Positions 29,413-39,046 of a DNA stretch of 49,207 bases are shown here, one piece after another (within the stretch, counting starts at the first letter, position 1; each line of letters starts with the position of its first letter). The translations under genes were made by a program, and so were the position numbers. Below the pieces are notes generated by a model. That model saw only the letters and a list, made by a program, of their open reading frames with translations. It was not told the origin of the DNA and searched no databases. Source of the DNA: a virus; IMG/VR virus record IMGVR_UViG_3300042691_034842, positions 1 to 49,207 of that record, one strand, 5' to 3'.

Positions 29413-30624
29413 TTAACCTATTATTTCAAATTTAGGACAAGGTACTATAAATTTACCTCCCCCATTTAAATATTTTTTTTCTCTTTGAACAAATTCATTT
29501 ATAAAATGCCAAGGTAATACCAACATGTAATCTGGTTTCATTTCTCTAACTGCTTCTTCTGATAATATTGGAATATTAGTTCCAATTGTTTTTAACCCAT
29601 ATTTGTAAGGAGAACGTTCTGCAATAGCATCAATTAAAGTGTGATCTAAACCAAACCATTGTAATAATGTATTTCCCTTAGTTGAAGCTCCATAACCACA
29701 AATCTTTTTACCTTTTGCTTTTTCTTCTTTAATAAAATTTACAGTTTGTTCTTTTAACGCTTCAATATTCTTCATAAATTGTTCCCATACCTCAGGATTA
29801 CTAATGTTATAATGAGAATTTTCATATTCAAGTAATGATTGTATTCTAAAATTACAAACATCCCTCAAAGGACCTGTACCAAATGAATTTATATTAGCTT
29901 TATTTTTTTGAACATATACTCTAAAACTACCCCCATTAACATCATTTAAGCTACAATCTACAATTTTTAAATCATGTTTAGCAAATAGTTTTTTAAGTGA
30001 ATTTAATGAATAATAATAAGCATGTTCATGACAAATATTATCAAATGCTAACTGTTGCAACATTAATGGGGTATAAGATAATTGTAATACCCAAACACCA
30101 TTATCATCTAATACCTTATTAATATCTTCAACAAATGAGTGGGGATTTATCAAATCGTAAAACATAGCAATTGTAGTAATTACTTTTGCTTTTTTAGTAG
30201 ATGCAAAAAGATATGCTCTATGACTAAAATAATCTTGAACAATCATATTAGCCACCTTAGATGATTCAGCTACAAAAGTATCATCAGCTGGGTCTATTCC
30301 TATTTTATAATATGTATTAGGTACTTGTTTAAGTAAAGTACCATCATTACAAGCAATATCTAACCAAATATCTCCTGTTTGATGTTTTACTCTTGATATA
30401 ATTTCCCCAACAACATTACTTAATTCTCTAATCATAGTAGTATTAATACCACTTCTATACCAATACTTTCCCCACATAGTATTAGATGGAGCTACTTCAA
30501 TTAAACGAGCAGCACCTATACTTTCATCTATTTCTAGATCTAGTCTATATTTTTCTTTACCAATATAATCTTTATCTGATTTTATAAAGTCAGATACATA
30601 ATGTTTACCTAAGTTTACTATCAT
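29413..30624 (-). CDS. NDP-sugar C-methyltransferase-like
   Basis: 403 residues. SAM motif I DIACNDGTLL at 89-98 and the C-terminal domain GYGASTKGNTLLQWF typical of TylC3/NovU-type deoxysugar C-methyltransferases (length 405-415). The N-terminal zinc-binding cysteines of that family are missing: the region reads EIDESIGAARLIEV. It could methylate a 3- or 4-keto-deoxysugar, or act in the branching pathway. Confidence 0.85.
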   Translation of the reverse strand: MIVNLGKHYVSDFIKSDKDYIGKEKYRLDLEIDESIGAARLIEVAPSNTMWGKYWYRSGINTTMIRELSNVVGEIISRVKHQTGDIWLDIACNDGTLLKQVPNTYYKIGIDPADDTFVAESSKVANMIVQDYFSHRAYLFASTKKAKVITTIAMFYDLINPHSFVEDINKVLDDNGVWVLQLSYTPLMLQQLAFDNICHEHAYYYSLNSLKKLFAKHDLKIVDCSLNDVNGGSFRVYVQKNKANINSFGTGPLRDVCNFRIQSLLEYENSHYNISNPEVWEQFMKNIEALKEQTVNFIKEEKAKGKKICGYGASTKGNTLLQWFGLDHTLIDAIAERSPYKYGLKTIGTNIPILSEEAVREMKPDYMLVLPWHFINEFVQREKKYLNGGGKFIVPCPKFEIIG

Positions 30625-31592
30625 TGTTGTAATAATTTTATATCGTTTTTAACCATTTTTGAAATCATTTCACTAAATGATGTTTTAGGTTCCCATCCTA
30701 ATTTTTGTTTTGCTTTAGAAGCATCTCCTTTTAAAACATCTACTTCTGCAGGTCTAAAAAATTTTTCATCTTTAATTACATACTTAGACCAATCATCAAT
30801 TCCTATAGTTTTAAATGATTCATTTAATAAATCTCTAATACTATGAGTTACACCTGTCGCTAAAACATAATCATCAGGTTCATCTTGTTGTAACATTAGC
30901 CACATTCCTTCTACATAATCAGGAGCATATCCCCAATCTCTAATAGCTTCTAAATTACCTAATGCTAGGTTTTCAGACATACCTAAATAAATTTTAGCTA
31001 CACCGTAAGTTACTTTTCTTGTAACAAATTGCTTACCACGTCTTTCAGATTCATGATTAAATAAAATACCACTACAGTTATACATTCCGTAAGACTCTCT
31101 ATAATTTTTACAAATCCAATGACCATATAATTTAGCTACACCATATGGAGAACGAGGATAAAATGGAGTAGTTTCTTTAGCTGGATTTTCAACCATTTTT
31201 CCAAACATTTCAGATGATGATGCTTGATAAAATCTAATGTTTGATTTTTTATATTCTCGAATAGCTTCAAGCATCCTTAAAACACCTACACCAGTTGTAT
31301 TAGCTATTACTTCAGGAGTACCCCAACTATCTTCCACAAGTGATTGTGAAGCTAAATTATATATTTCGTCAGGATCTGATTCTTTAATACATCTAACTAA
31401 TGAATTTTGATCAGCTAAATCCCCCTTAAGAATATTTACTTTACCTATTAAATGAGCAGTATTCGTTCTATCTTCATTTGCTTTACGTCTTTCCATTCCA
31501 AATACTTCATACCCTTTAGATAACAAAAAATCACATAGATGACTACCATCCATCCCATTGAAACCAGTTACTAATGCCCTTTTTTTACTCAT
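30621..31592 (-). CDS. gmd: GDP-mannose 4,6-dehydratase
   Basis: 323 residues. TGFNGMDGSHL at 9-19 (the family has GQDGSYL), NLASQSLVEDSW, SSSEMFG at 125-131 and the YGVAK pair at 150-154; GILFNHESERRGKQFVTRK is the hallmark GMD substrate loop. Converts GDP-mannose to GDP-4-keto-6-deoxymannose, the entry to GDP-fucose, rhamnose, perosamine and colitose. Confidence 0.93.
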   Translation of the reverse strand: MSKKRALVTGFNGMDGSHLCDFLLSKGYEVFGMERRKANEDRTNTAHLIGKVNILKGDLADQNSLVRCIKESDPDEIYNLASQSLVEDSWGTPEVIANTTGVGVLRMLEAIREYKKSNIRFYQASSSEMFGKMVENPAKETTPFYPRSPYGVAKLYGHWICKNYRESYGMYNCSGILFNHESERRGKQFVTRKVTYGVAKIYLGMSENLALGNLEAIRDWGYAPDYVEGMWLMLQQDEPDDYVLATGVTHSIRDLLNESFKTIGIDDWSKYVIKDEKFFRPAEVDVLKGDASKAKQKLGWEPKTSFSEMISKMVKNDIKLLQQ

Positions 31593-32901
31593 ATTGTTTT
31601 ATAAATTTATCTAAAATGGTTTCTATATAATCTGTTTTTTCCTTATTAATTACAGGTGATGTTCCTAAAAAGAATGTATCTGTAGTTACTTTCCTAGCTA
31701 CAGGATATAATTCAATTATATCTTTAGGGTTAGCTAAATGTGTATAAGCAGGTTGTAACATAATATTACCTGCAAAATAAGGTCGTGTTTGTATTTTATT
31801 TGCTTCAAAAAACTTACAAATATCAGAACGTTTAAATGGAGCATCATCTTTAACAGTTACTGGGAACGCAAACCAATCAACATCTGCTCCAGGTTGTGCT
31901 TTATGTAAATGAAAATATTGTTCATATCTGCTAAAAGCTGTAAATAAGTTTTTATAATTTTCTCTACGCTTAATACCTATTTCTTCTAATTTTCCCATTT
32001 GAACTAAGCCAATAGATGCTTGTAATTCAATTGGTTTTAGATTATACCCTATTTCTTCATAAACGTATTTGTGATCAAATATATCATTGGGTAATGCGGG
32101 AAGCCAATTATTAAAGCGACAATCACAAGTTCCATTTTCAAGTAAATTTTGTTTACCTACACAATAACATCCTCTACCCCATTCTCTAAAACTACGAACA
32201 ATACGTTCTGTTTCTATATCATTCATAGCTACAAATCCACCTTCACCCATTGTGATATGATGAGCTGGATAAAATGAACAACTAGCCATTTTACCAAATG
32301 ATCCTAGTGGTTTACTATCAAATGTAGTTCCTAGAGCATCACAACAATCTTCTAATAGAATTAAATTATATTTTTTAATTATTCCCATTAAACGATGCAT
32401 ATTAGGTGGATTTCCTAATACATGAGCAAAAGTAATAATTTTTGCATCTGGGTTGTTACGGCATGCTTGTTCTACTTGGTCTAAATCTAAATTTAATGTT
32501 TCTAATTCAATATCAACAAATATAGGAGTAAATCCTACTTGTAATATAGGATTAATTGTAGTTGGAAAACCAGCTATGGGAGTAATTACTTTAGTACCTT
32601 TAGGTAAATTTAAACCACGTTTAGAAGTTAAAGCTAACATCATTAATAAATTAGCACTTGAACCACTATTTGTTAATATACCATATTCTTTACCAAACAA
32701 TTTAGGAAATTTACGTTCAAATTTAATTGCTTCTGCTCCTAATACTAACCATTCACCTAACAATGTTTTAACAGCTGCTACGTATTCAGCTGAAGAAAAA
32801 TAAGGTCCAGCATATTGAACCCAATCCTTACCAGCTTCCCATGTTTTATCAGCATGTTTTTTGCTAATATATTCTTCTACCAATTTTAGAATATCTTGCA
32901 T
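31585..32901 (-). CDS. rfbH: RfbH/E1-type NDP-4-keto-6-deoxysugar 3-dehydratase
   Basis: 438 residues, the usual RfbH length. It is a DegT-family PLP fold in which the Schiff-base lysine is replaced by histidine (SFYPAHHITMGEGG, H215), diagnostic of 3-dehydratases. Iron-sulfur cysteines fit E1 spacing: C187, then C245 after 57 residues, C247, and C259 slightly displaced. With a reductase partner it removes the C3 hydroxyl to give 3,6-dideoxy sugars. No E3-like reductase is visible in the window. Confidence 0.92.
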   Translation of the reverse strand: MQDILKLVEEYISKKHADKTWEAGKDWVQYAGPYFSSAEYVAAVKTLLGEWLVLGAEAIKFERKFPKLFGKEYGILTNSGSSANLLMMLALTSKRGLNLPKGTKVITPIAGFPTTINPILQVGFTPIFVDIELETLNLDLDQVEQACRNNPDAKIITFAHVLGNPPNMHRLMGIIKKYNLILLEDCCDALGTTFDSKPLGSFGKMASCSFYPAHHITMGEGGFVAMNDIETERIVRSFREWGRGCYCVGKQNLLENGTCDCRFNNWLPALPNDIFDHKYVYEEIGYNLKPIELQASIGLVQMGKLEEIGIKRRENYKNLFTAFSRYEQYFHLHKAQPGADVDWFAFPVTVKDDAPFKRSDICKFFEANKIQTRPYFAGNIMLQPAYTHLANPKDIIELYPVARKVTTDTFFLGTSPVINKEKTDYIETILDKFIKQYE

Positions 32902-33713
32902 TAGATTATTTCATTTAATTTAAATATTTCTGTAATGCTATCAATTATATTTTGTTCGTAATCAACATAATTAAGAGCTAATTTATAATTATCATTAATA
33001 ATATCTAAACGTTCATTGTAATAATTTTCATCTAGTTGATTTACTTTAACTATCAATTCATCAATATTATTAAATATAATAATTCCTTCTGGCCTAAAAA
33101 AATTAGATATTGATGTACATCCCCAATATACCGGAATGGTTTTTAATAAAAAACAGTCTAATATTTTTTCTGTAAAGTATCCATTATGTGAAGTATTTTC
33201 TATAGCTACTCCAAACATTGAATTACCAAATACTTCTTCTTTACCTATTCTAGCTTTTTCAATATTGTGTCTATCTCCATATGTAGCATAAAAATTAGTA
33301 GGTATTTTTATTTCATTTTTTCTATCTAATAATTCGTGTCTTAATGATTGACCGTGTGTTTTCAATAAAGTGCCTCTTAAATGAGATAACTCAAAACGTT
33401 TTTCATGTGGTTGTTCATATTGAAAAGGTTTAAACCAAGTATGTCCAAAAGGTAAAAACACAGCATTTTCACAATTGTTTATTACCTTATCATCCCATGT
33501 TAATATACATGAAAATAAATGTTTATTGGTAATAGCCCAATCATGTAATCCAAAATATTCATTTGGTTCCTGAAGTACTAATACATTAATATCAGATAAT
33601 TCTTCTGATTTTTCAGGTATAGCATCTACAAATAAAGAAAAATCTATATGTTCAAGATGTGATAATTTTTTTCTGAATATTTCTATATCGAAGTAATTAA
33701 CTTTTAATTTCAT
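32901..33713 (-). CDS. Glycosyltransferase family 10, fucosyltransferase-like
   Basis: 270 residues. The GT10 signature is clear: FGVAIENTSHNGYFTEKI with IEN at 171-173 and TEK at 181-183, then KTIPVYWG. Family members transfer GDP-fucose or similar GDP-deoxysugars, which agrees with the gmd gene two genes upstream. Shorter than most bacterial members (300-400). Confidence 0.87.
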   Translation of the reverse strand: MKLKVNYFDIEIFRKKLSHLEHIDFSLFVDAIPEKSEELSDINVLVLQEPNEYFGLHDWAITNKHLFSCILTWDDKVINNCENAVFLPFGHTWFKPFQYEQPHEKRFELSHLRGTLLKTHGQSLRHELLDRKNEIKIPTNFYATYGDRHNIEKARIGKEEVFGNSMFGVAIENTSHNGYFTEKILDCFLLKTIPVYWGCTSISNFFRPEGIIIFNNIDELIVKVNQLDENYYNERLDIINDNYKLALNYVDYEQNIIDSITEIFKLNEII

Positions 33714-34336
33714 AATGTGCTATAATAATTGTTTTGTTTTTCTTGTCTTTCTATTGTTTTAGGATGGATTAAACATAATTCATCAAGTGGGGGAAAACTA
33801 GTTAGTAAATTATATCCTTGCAACACTTCATGTACTTTATTTTTCCAAGTTATATTTCCATTATTTTTCCAAATGCGCCACTGAAAGTCAGGAAAGTTTA
33901 CTCTATTATTTTCTACTATCCATCCCCATTTTTGGATATGTTCTTTAGTTAAACCTTCTACTGTATTAATTCTAGGGACTAAAAAAACATCTGTATCAGA
34001 ATTATGTTCTAATATAATAGGTAAATTTACTATTAAATCAACATGAGGATATTCATCTGCATCAATTTGGAATATATAATCTCTAGTACAATGTTTACTT
34101 AAATTGTTTTTAAATAAAGCAAAATCATTATTTAATGGATACCATATTCTATGATATTCATAAGATGTATTAACATTATATTTTTCTGCTACTAGTTTTA
34201 CTTCTGATGTAGCTGTAGTATCTAATTGGACTACAATTTCATCTTCAGGACGAATATATTTGTTTAATAAATCTAATAAACGTTCTAATTCAACATGTTC
34301 ATTACATGCTGTAATCGCATAACTAATTGAAGGCAT
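33710..34336 (-). CDS. Glycosyltransferase family 2, short
   Basis: 208 residues. GT-A start ISYAITACNEHVELERLL, EDEIVVQLDTTAT, and metal motif FQIDADEYPH with DAD at 92-94. Overlaps the GT10 gene by 4 nt. Donor not deducible. Confidence 0.88.
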   Translation of the reverse strand: MPSISYAITACNEHVELERLLDLLNKYIRPEDEIVVQLDTTATSEVKLVAEKYNVNTSYEYHRIWYPLNNDFALFKNNLSKHCTRDYIFQIDADEYPHVDLIVNLPIILEHNSDTDVFLVPRINTVEGLTKEHIQKWGWIVENNRVNFPDFQWRIWKNNGNITWKNKVHEVLQGYNLLTSFPPLDELCLIHPKTIERQEKQNNYYSTL

Positions 34337-34340
34337 AACA

Positions 34341-34733
34341 TTATATTTGATTGAAATATCCTATATATTCAAGAGCATCCATAAATTCATTTTGCTCATA
34401 TTCTTTTTTAGTTGTCATATCTGCTTTTCCATCTCGGGCTTGTACAGCAGACCATTTCCAATCATCTACTGATGTTCCCTCAGCAAATACCATTGATTTA
34501 TCTTCTAACATTACACTATTGGGATACCAATATTTACCCTCTCCATCTTTATACCTTAAAGCTATATATAATTCAGGTAGAGCAAATTCCATTTCTTCAA
34601 CATTTTTATCTGTAATGGTATTATTGGAAGTAAATCCACATCCCATACAAATCCAAATAATTACTCTACCATCTGTTATTTCGCTACAGGCGTTTCCACC
34701 ACATTTAGCACATGTTATAAGTGATTCTTTCAT
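34341..34733 (-). CDS. Zinc-finger-like unknown protein, 130 aa
   Basis: 130 residues with two CxxC pairs near the N-terminus (TCAKCGG, ICMGCGF), a probable single zinc ribbon, followed by a beta/alpha region rich in Trp. Probably a cytoplasmic regulatory or structural protein. Not recognised. Confidence 0.7.
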   Translation of the reverse strand: MKESLITCAKCGGNACSEITDGRVIIWICMGCGFTSNNTITDKNVEEMEFALPELYIALRYKDGEGKYWYPNSVMLEDKSMVFAEGTSVDDWKWSAVQARDGKADMTTKKEYEQNEFMDALEYIGYFNQI

Positions 34734-34789
34734 AATTTAATGTGTTATTTTGAAAAATATATATTACTCCACCTGTATTATTTGTCATT

Positions 34790-35104
34790 CTAGTATATTT
34801 GTTTTTCTAAATCATCATTTTCTACGGAATATTGTTTTTTTAAATCTTCTACTATTATTTTATCAATTTTTTCTATAGCTTCTTTTGATAAATTCTTTCT
34901 AGCTATAATATCAAAAGGATTATTTTCAAATTGTAATGACTTAGCAAAGTCATAAGGATCAGTAGGATTTAATATTAAAGCTCTAATAACAGGATTACAA
35001 CTTACTTTATTCTGTACAGCTTCTTCTACTAATTTTTTAAATCTTTTGTTTTGTTGTTTATATTGTTGTCTTTTTTCAATCCAACTTTTAATAAATTTAA
35101 ACAT
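34790..35104 (-). CDS. Unknown helical protein, 104 aa
   Basis: 104 residues, strongly charged and helical with basic start (FIKSWIEKRQQYKQQNKRFKK), likely coiled coil. Lies 2 nt after a GT4 gene. No recognised family. Confidence 0.65.
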   Translation of the reverse strand: MFKFIKSWIEKRQQYKQQNKRFKKLVEEAVQNKVSCNPVIRALILNPTDPYDFAKSLQFENNPFDIIARKNLSKEAIEKIDKIIVEDLKKQYSVENDDLEKQIY

Positions 35105-35106
35105 TG

Positions 35107-36402
35107 TTATTCAGTTTTTAATTTAGGTAATTCTATTTTCTTTAATTGAGGTAATTTAAATTGAGTTTGTTTTGGGACTTTAGCATCTAAAATAGCATCT
35201 AATTTTTCAGCCATTTTATCTAAACTAAATTCAGTACGTGAACGATAAGCTTGTCTTTTAGCTCCTTCATTATATTTTTTATAATTTTTATAAATTTCTT
35301 CTAAAGCATCAGATCCTTCTTTTTCACCTACTGTAAACCACTGTGATTCAGATAAAATCATATTTTGTACTACAGCAGAAGGGTGAACTTGAGTTAATGC
35401 ACCTCCTACTAATGGAGTAAAATCAGGATCTAAGAAATCTAAATGAGCACTCCAAGCTGAGGCCAGTACTGGTTTTTGAGATAATGTAGCTTCAAGTAAT
35501 GGCCTACCATAACCTTCACCTTTAGTAAATGACACGTGTGTCTTAATTTTAGGATGATTGTACAGTTCATTTATTTCTTCATCACTAAATTCTCCATGAA
35601 GTAAATAAATTGATGGTAGTTTTCCTTTTACTGAGTTTTGAATAGCTCTAATTTTATCTAACATTTCTTCTCTATCCATAACACATGGAGTTGCAGATTG
35701 TGTTTTTAAAATTAAAGCAGGTTGTTTAGGTTTATTTTTAAATGTTTCAAGAAATATTCTTACTAATCCAGATACATTTTTTCTATCTTCATTCATTTCA
35801 CCTTGCAACCAATGTCCTACAAATAAGAAAGCATATTCTTCAGGAATTTCATCTATAAATTCAAATAATTCTTTATTTTTGAATTCTTCAATTTTTTTAT
35901 AAATGTTTGTATTAACACCTTCAAATAATACTTCTACTGGTGCTTTTAATTCTATAAGTGATTCTACTTGTCCTGTTTGTTGATTACGTTTTTCAAATTT
36001 AGAGTTTTGGAATACTTTTTTAGCATGCTCCGATGATACTAAGGTTAAATTCATTCTATTTACTCCTTCAATCCAACTAGGATCACATAAGGTAGTTTCA
36101 ATACCTGCTGTCATACCTATATTAAACTTACCTACCTGTTGAAATTCATTAGGTACTGTTATTTGCATCCAAATATCAGGTTGTTTTGGTAGTTGATTAT
36201 TTACCATAATACATGATGCTATTTTTTCATGATCTGGATTTCCTGGTTTTAAAAAACCAAATGGTGTGTTTCCCCATCTTTGAGGTAATACTTTTACATC
36301 ATATTTGTTTGTATTAATGATAGATAATACTACATCTCTTGAGCGTGCGCCATATCCACTGAATGTATCAATAGGGCAACTTATAACGAATAATGGTTTC
36401 AT
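35107..36402 (-). CDS. Glycosyltransferase family 4
   Basis: 431 residues, GT-B fold. N-terminal FSGYGARSRDVVLSI (acceptor side) and C-terminal FTKGEGYGRPLLEATLSQKP, the EGxGxxxxEA donor-site motif. The tail (QTQFKLPQLKKIELPKL) is a Leu/Pro/Lys repeat. One of two consecutive GT4 genes. Confidence 0.9.
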   Translation of the reverse strand: MKPLFVISCPIDTFSGYGARSRDVVLSIINTNKYDVKVLPQRWGNTPFGFLKPGNPDHEKIASCIMVNNQLPKQPDIWMQITVPNEFQQVGKFNIGMTAGIETTLCDPSWIEGVNRMNLTLVSSEHAKKVFQNSKFEKRNQQTGQVESLIELKAPVEVLFEGVNTNIYKKIEEFKNKELFEFIDEIPEEYAFLFVGHWLQGEMNEDRKNVSGLVRIFLETFKNKPKQPALILKTQSATPCVMDREEMLDKIRAIQNSVKGKLPSIYLLHGEFSDEEINELYNHPKIKTHVSFTKGEGYGRPLLEATLSQKPVLASAWSAHLDFLDPDFTPLVGGALTQVHPSAVVQNMILSESQWFTVGEKEGSDALEEIYKNYKKYNEGAKRQAYRSRTEFSLDKMAEKLDAILDAKVPKQTQFKLPQLKKIELPKLKTE

Positions 36403-36403
36403 A

Positions 36404-37864
36404 TTATTTTGCGATAACGTGTTTTACAAAATGTTTTGGTTGTTTAAGTGATTCAACAGGAATAAATTCAAATTGGTATCTTGGTGTCCATTTTTCAAAA
36501 GTTTCATCAATAGCACTAATTACATTTTTAGACATCCATCTAGCTGATTCCATTGATTCATCTGATGTAACCCATTCACGAGCAGCTTTACATTGTTCCT
36601 CATATACTTCAGGAGTTTCTATTTTAGTTTTATATAAAGCCATTATTTGATCAGCTATATCAAATGGTTCAGCTCTATCATCGAATATATAAGGTGTAGG
36701 AGGAGAACCAACTAAAGATAAATTAGATGGAAATACGGGATAAGCCCATTTACCATGTTTTTTATATTTGCCTCTATGATTTGAACCAAATTCTTCTGTA
36801 AATTGAATCCATTTACCATTTTCATCTTCAAAACGCATTTGATCTTGCATACCACCTGTTACAGTAGCAATAATTGGTTTTCCACACATCATTGCTTCAG
36901 TTAATGATAATCCCCAACCTTCATTAGATGAAACTAAGGCACAACCATCAGTAGCATTATAAAGTAAATTCATAATATTAGCTGGATATCTTCCTTGGTC
37001 AAATATAATTTGAGCTCGTTCATCATATCCAAATAGATTATCTTTTACGGCTTGTAAATCAGTTCCATTATCATCTACTACTTGGGTATGGAGTACTAAA
37101 GCACATTTTTTAGCTTGTTCATCTGTTAATTTGTCAATGAATATCTTCCAAGCTAATACTAGATCAGGTACAGATTTACGGCGGATGTTACGCGCATTAT
37201 ATAGTAGAGTAAAATCATACTTTTTTTCTCCATACAATTGCTTTTTAAATTCTTCCAAAGTTAAATACTCAGTTTTATCTTTAGTAATAGGAAAAAATAT
37301 TTCTTCATTAATTCCGTGAGGAACATATTTAATTACTTTTTCAGCTGATAATTCAACTCCTAATACCGATCTATTTATGTTTTCTGTTTGTTTACTAATT
37401 GCAAGTAAGGCATCACATGATTCATAAAATGATTTATTATACATTGGGTAAGGTAAATCATCCCAAATATTTAAATAAATAATAGGTATTTGTTTTCTAA
37501 TCTCATACTCCATTTGAAATAACCAAATCCAATATCTAGGATCAGTAAACATCATAATAGCATCGGGACGTTCCATTTGTATTAGTTGTCTAACAATTTC
37601 TGGGCTGCCATAACCATCTGTAGGATATAAAAATACACTAGCATCTTCAATACTAGCTATTTTATTGGTGTCTGCGTTTAGATCAAATTTTTGACCTTTA
37701 TCAGGGTGAGTAATAGCACCTCCTAAATTTACCCAATTATAGTGATGTGCTGTACCTAAAACGATTTCTCTAGCCATAGTGGAAACACCACTTGTCATTC
37801 GGATATCGTCACATAGTAATAGGATTTTTTTGCGTTGAGCTTGTGGAATATAACCTTCTTTCAT
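36404..37864 (-). CDS. Glycosyltransferase family 4, second
   Basis: 486 residues, GT-B fold. Starts KKILLLCDDIRMTSGVSTMA; the donor motif is SSNEGWGLSLTEAMMCGKPI. The region GPKHGINEEIF-like (VPHGINEEIF) marks the hinge. The spacing of 1 nt to the next GT4 gene suggests that the pair acts on the same glycan. Confidence 0.9.
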   Translation of the reverse strand: MKEGYIPQAQRKKILLLCDDIRMTSGVSTMAREIVLGTAHHYNWVNLGGAITHPDKGQKFDLNADTNKIASIEDASVFLYPTDGYGSPEIVRQLIQMERPDAIMMFTDPRYWIWLFQMEYEIRKQIPIIYLNIWDDLPYPMYNKSFYESCDALLAISKQTENINRSVLGVELSAEKVIKYVPHGINEEIFFPITKDKTEYLTLEEFKKQLYGEKKYDFTLLYNARNIRRKSVPDLVLAWKIFIDKLTDEQAKKCALVLHTQVVDDNGTDLQAVKDNLFGYDERAQIIFDQGRYPANIMNLLYNATDGCALVSSNEGWGLSLTEAMMCGKPIIATVTGGMQDQMRFEDENGKWIQFTEEFGSNHRGKYKKHGKWAYPVFPSNLSLVGSPPTPYIFDDRAEPFDIADQIMALYKTKIETPEVYEEQCKAAREWVTSDESMESARWMSKNVISAIDETFEKWTPRYQFEFIPVESLKQPKHFVKHVIAK

Positions 37865-37871
37865 AACGTTA

Positions 37872-38072
37872 TTATTCTGTTTCTTTTTTTAATGTTGTGT
37901 CTAATTGATTATGGATTTGTTTTCTAAATTCATCATTTGTTAGGTATAAGAACATAGCACGTTCTGTTAATTTTTGAACGCTAAATTTGTACTTAACACA
38001 GGCAATTTTGAATTGTTCAAACAAATCCTCAGGGATTTTTACACTTGTAAGTTGCATGTTTGATTTTGCCAT
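37872..38072 (-). CDS. Ribbon-helix-helix DNA-binding protein
   Basis: 66 residues. The pattern MQLTSVKIPEDLFEQFKIAC, then KFSVQKLTERAMFLYL, fits the Arc/CopG ribbon-helix-helix fold: a short beta strand and two helices. Probably a dimeric repressor. It is the first gene upstream of the GT4 pair and could control the glycan island. Confidence 0.75.
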   Translation of the reverse strand: MAKSNMQLTSVKIPEDLFEQFKIACVKYKFSVQKLTERAMFLYLTNDEFRKQIHNQLDTTLKKETE

Positions 38073-38101
38073 AATATATTATTTGATATAAATATATACA
38101 A

Positions 38102-39046
38102 CTATACTAAAACTGCAACTTTATCACAAAGATCTGGCTTGTCTCTGTAGGGACACCATTTGCAACTACTTTCACCTACATTTTTAAGATACGACTTTAT
38201 TTGAGGTTTACCAACTTCATTAAAACAATCTTTAATAAAAGATTGGAAATTATCTATTGTTTGTTTACGTTTATTTTTTCCACTTGCTGGTTTGAAAGAT
38301 TGTACTCTTGGAATAGCATATTCGGATTGCTCCCAGATTTTTCGTTTAACAATAAAGAATTCAACTTCAATTTTTTCCACATCAACATTAAATTGTTGCG
38401 CAAAAAACTGCTTGTATAACAATACTTGAGCGATTTTAGAATTATCTCTTTTGTCATTATCTGACCATCCTCTGGTAGATGTTTTGATGTCATATATATA
38501 AATTTTATCTAATTCTTCATCATATAATACAAAATCAATAAATCCTTTTAAATAAATATTATTACCCACATTTACTAATAAAGGCATTTCTATACCTAGT
38601 AATTTTACTTTACGTATAGTAAATAATTTATTTCTGTTTTTCTTAATCCAATCTAATATAGCAACAGCATCTTCAAAAAATTCTCCCATTTGAACAGGAT
38701 CACTAAAATGAGTACCTACTGCTTTATATTCTTTAGAATAAATTGTTGAAAATTTTTCCTTAAACAGTTTAATTAGATCCATTCTATCAGCAGCTGCTCC
38801 ACTCTCATTGTACATTATTGTAATGTAGTCTTGTAATGTTTCATGAAATGCTGTACCAAATACAGTATGTATACTTGCTTGATATGGTTGTTTATTTTCT
38901 ACATAGGTAAGATACCATTGATGTGGACATTTATTCCATATTGAATATTGAGAATAAGAAACACTACGTTGATATTCATAGTTTATTTCTGATGGTTTAT
39001 AATTCTTAATTTTAACTTCAACCTCAGATAATTTTTTCTTAGCCAT
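38102..39046 (-). CDS. PD-(D/E)XK nuclease, RecB/Cas4-like with Fe-S cysteines
   Basis: 314 residues. SYSQYSIWNKCPHQWYL near 30-45, H68 in the conserved FHE, D171 in GFIDFVLYD and D186-x-K188 in YDIKTS form the nuclease site. C40, with C295, C298 and C307, matches the four-cysteine layout of AddB and Cas4 iron-sulfur nucleases. Expected activity is exonucleolytic DNA processing in recombination or host DNA breakdown. Confidence 0.88.
   Translation of the reverse strand: MAKKKLSEVEVKIKNYKPSEINYEYQRSVSYSQYSIWNKCPHQWYLTYVENKQPYQASIHTVFGTAFHETLQDYITIMYNESGAAADRMDLIKLFKEKFSTIYSKEYKAVGTHFSDPVQMGEFFEDAVAILDWIKKNRNKLFTIRKVKLLGIEMPLLVNVGNNIYLKGFIDFVLYDEELDKIYIYDIKTSTRGWSDNDKRDNSKIAQVLLYKQFFAQQFNVDVEKIEVEFFIVKRKIWEQSEYAIPRVQSFKPASGKNKRKQTIDNFQSFIKDCFNEVGKPQIKSYLKNVGESSCKWCPYRDKPDLCDKVAVLV

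Noticed and set aside
32453-32803. 116-codon plus-strand frame inside the RfbH gene, and a 129-codon one at 34351-34740
   Set aside because: Both are antisense shadows of well-supported minus-strand genes with no start signals of their own.
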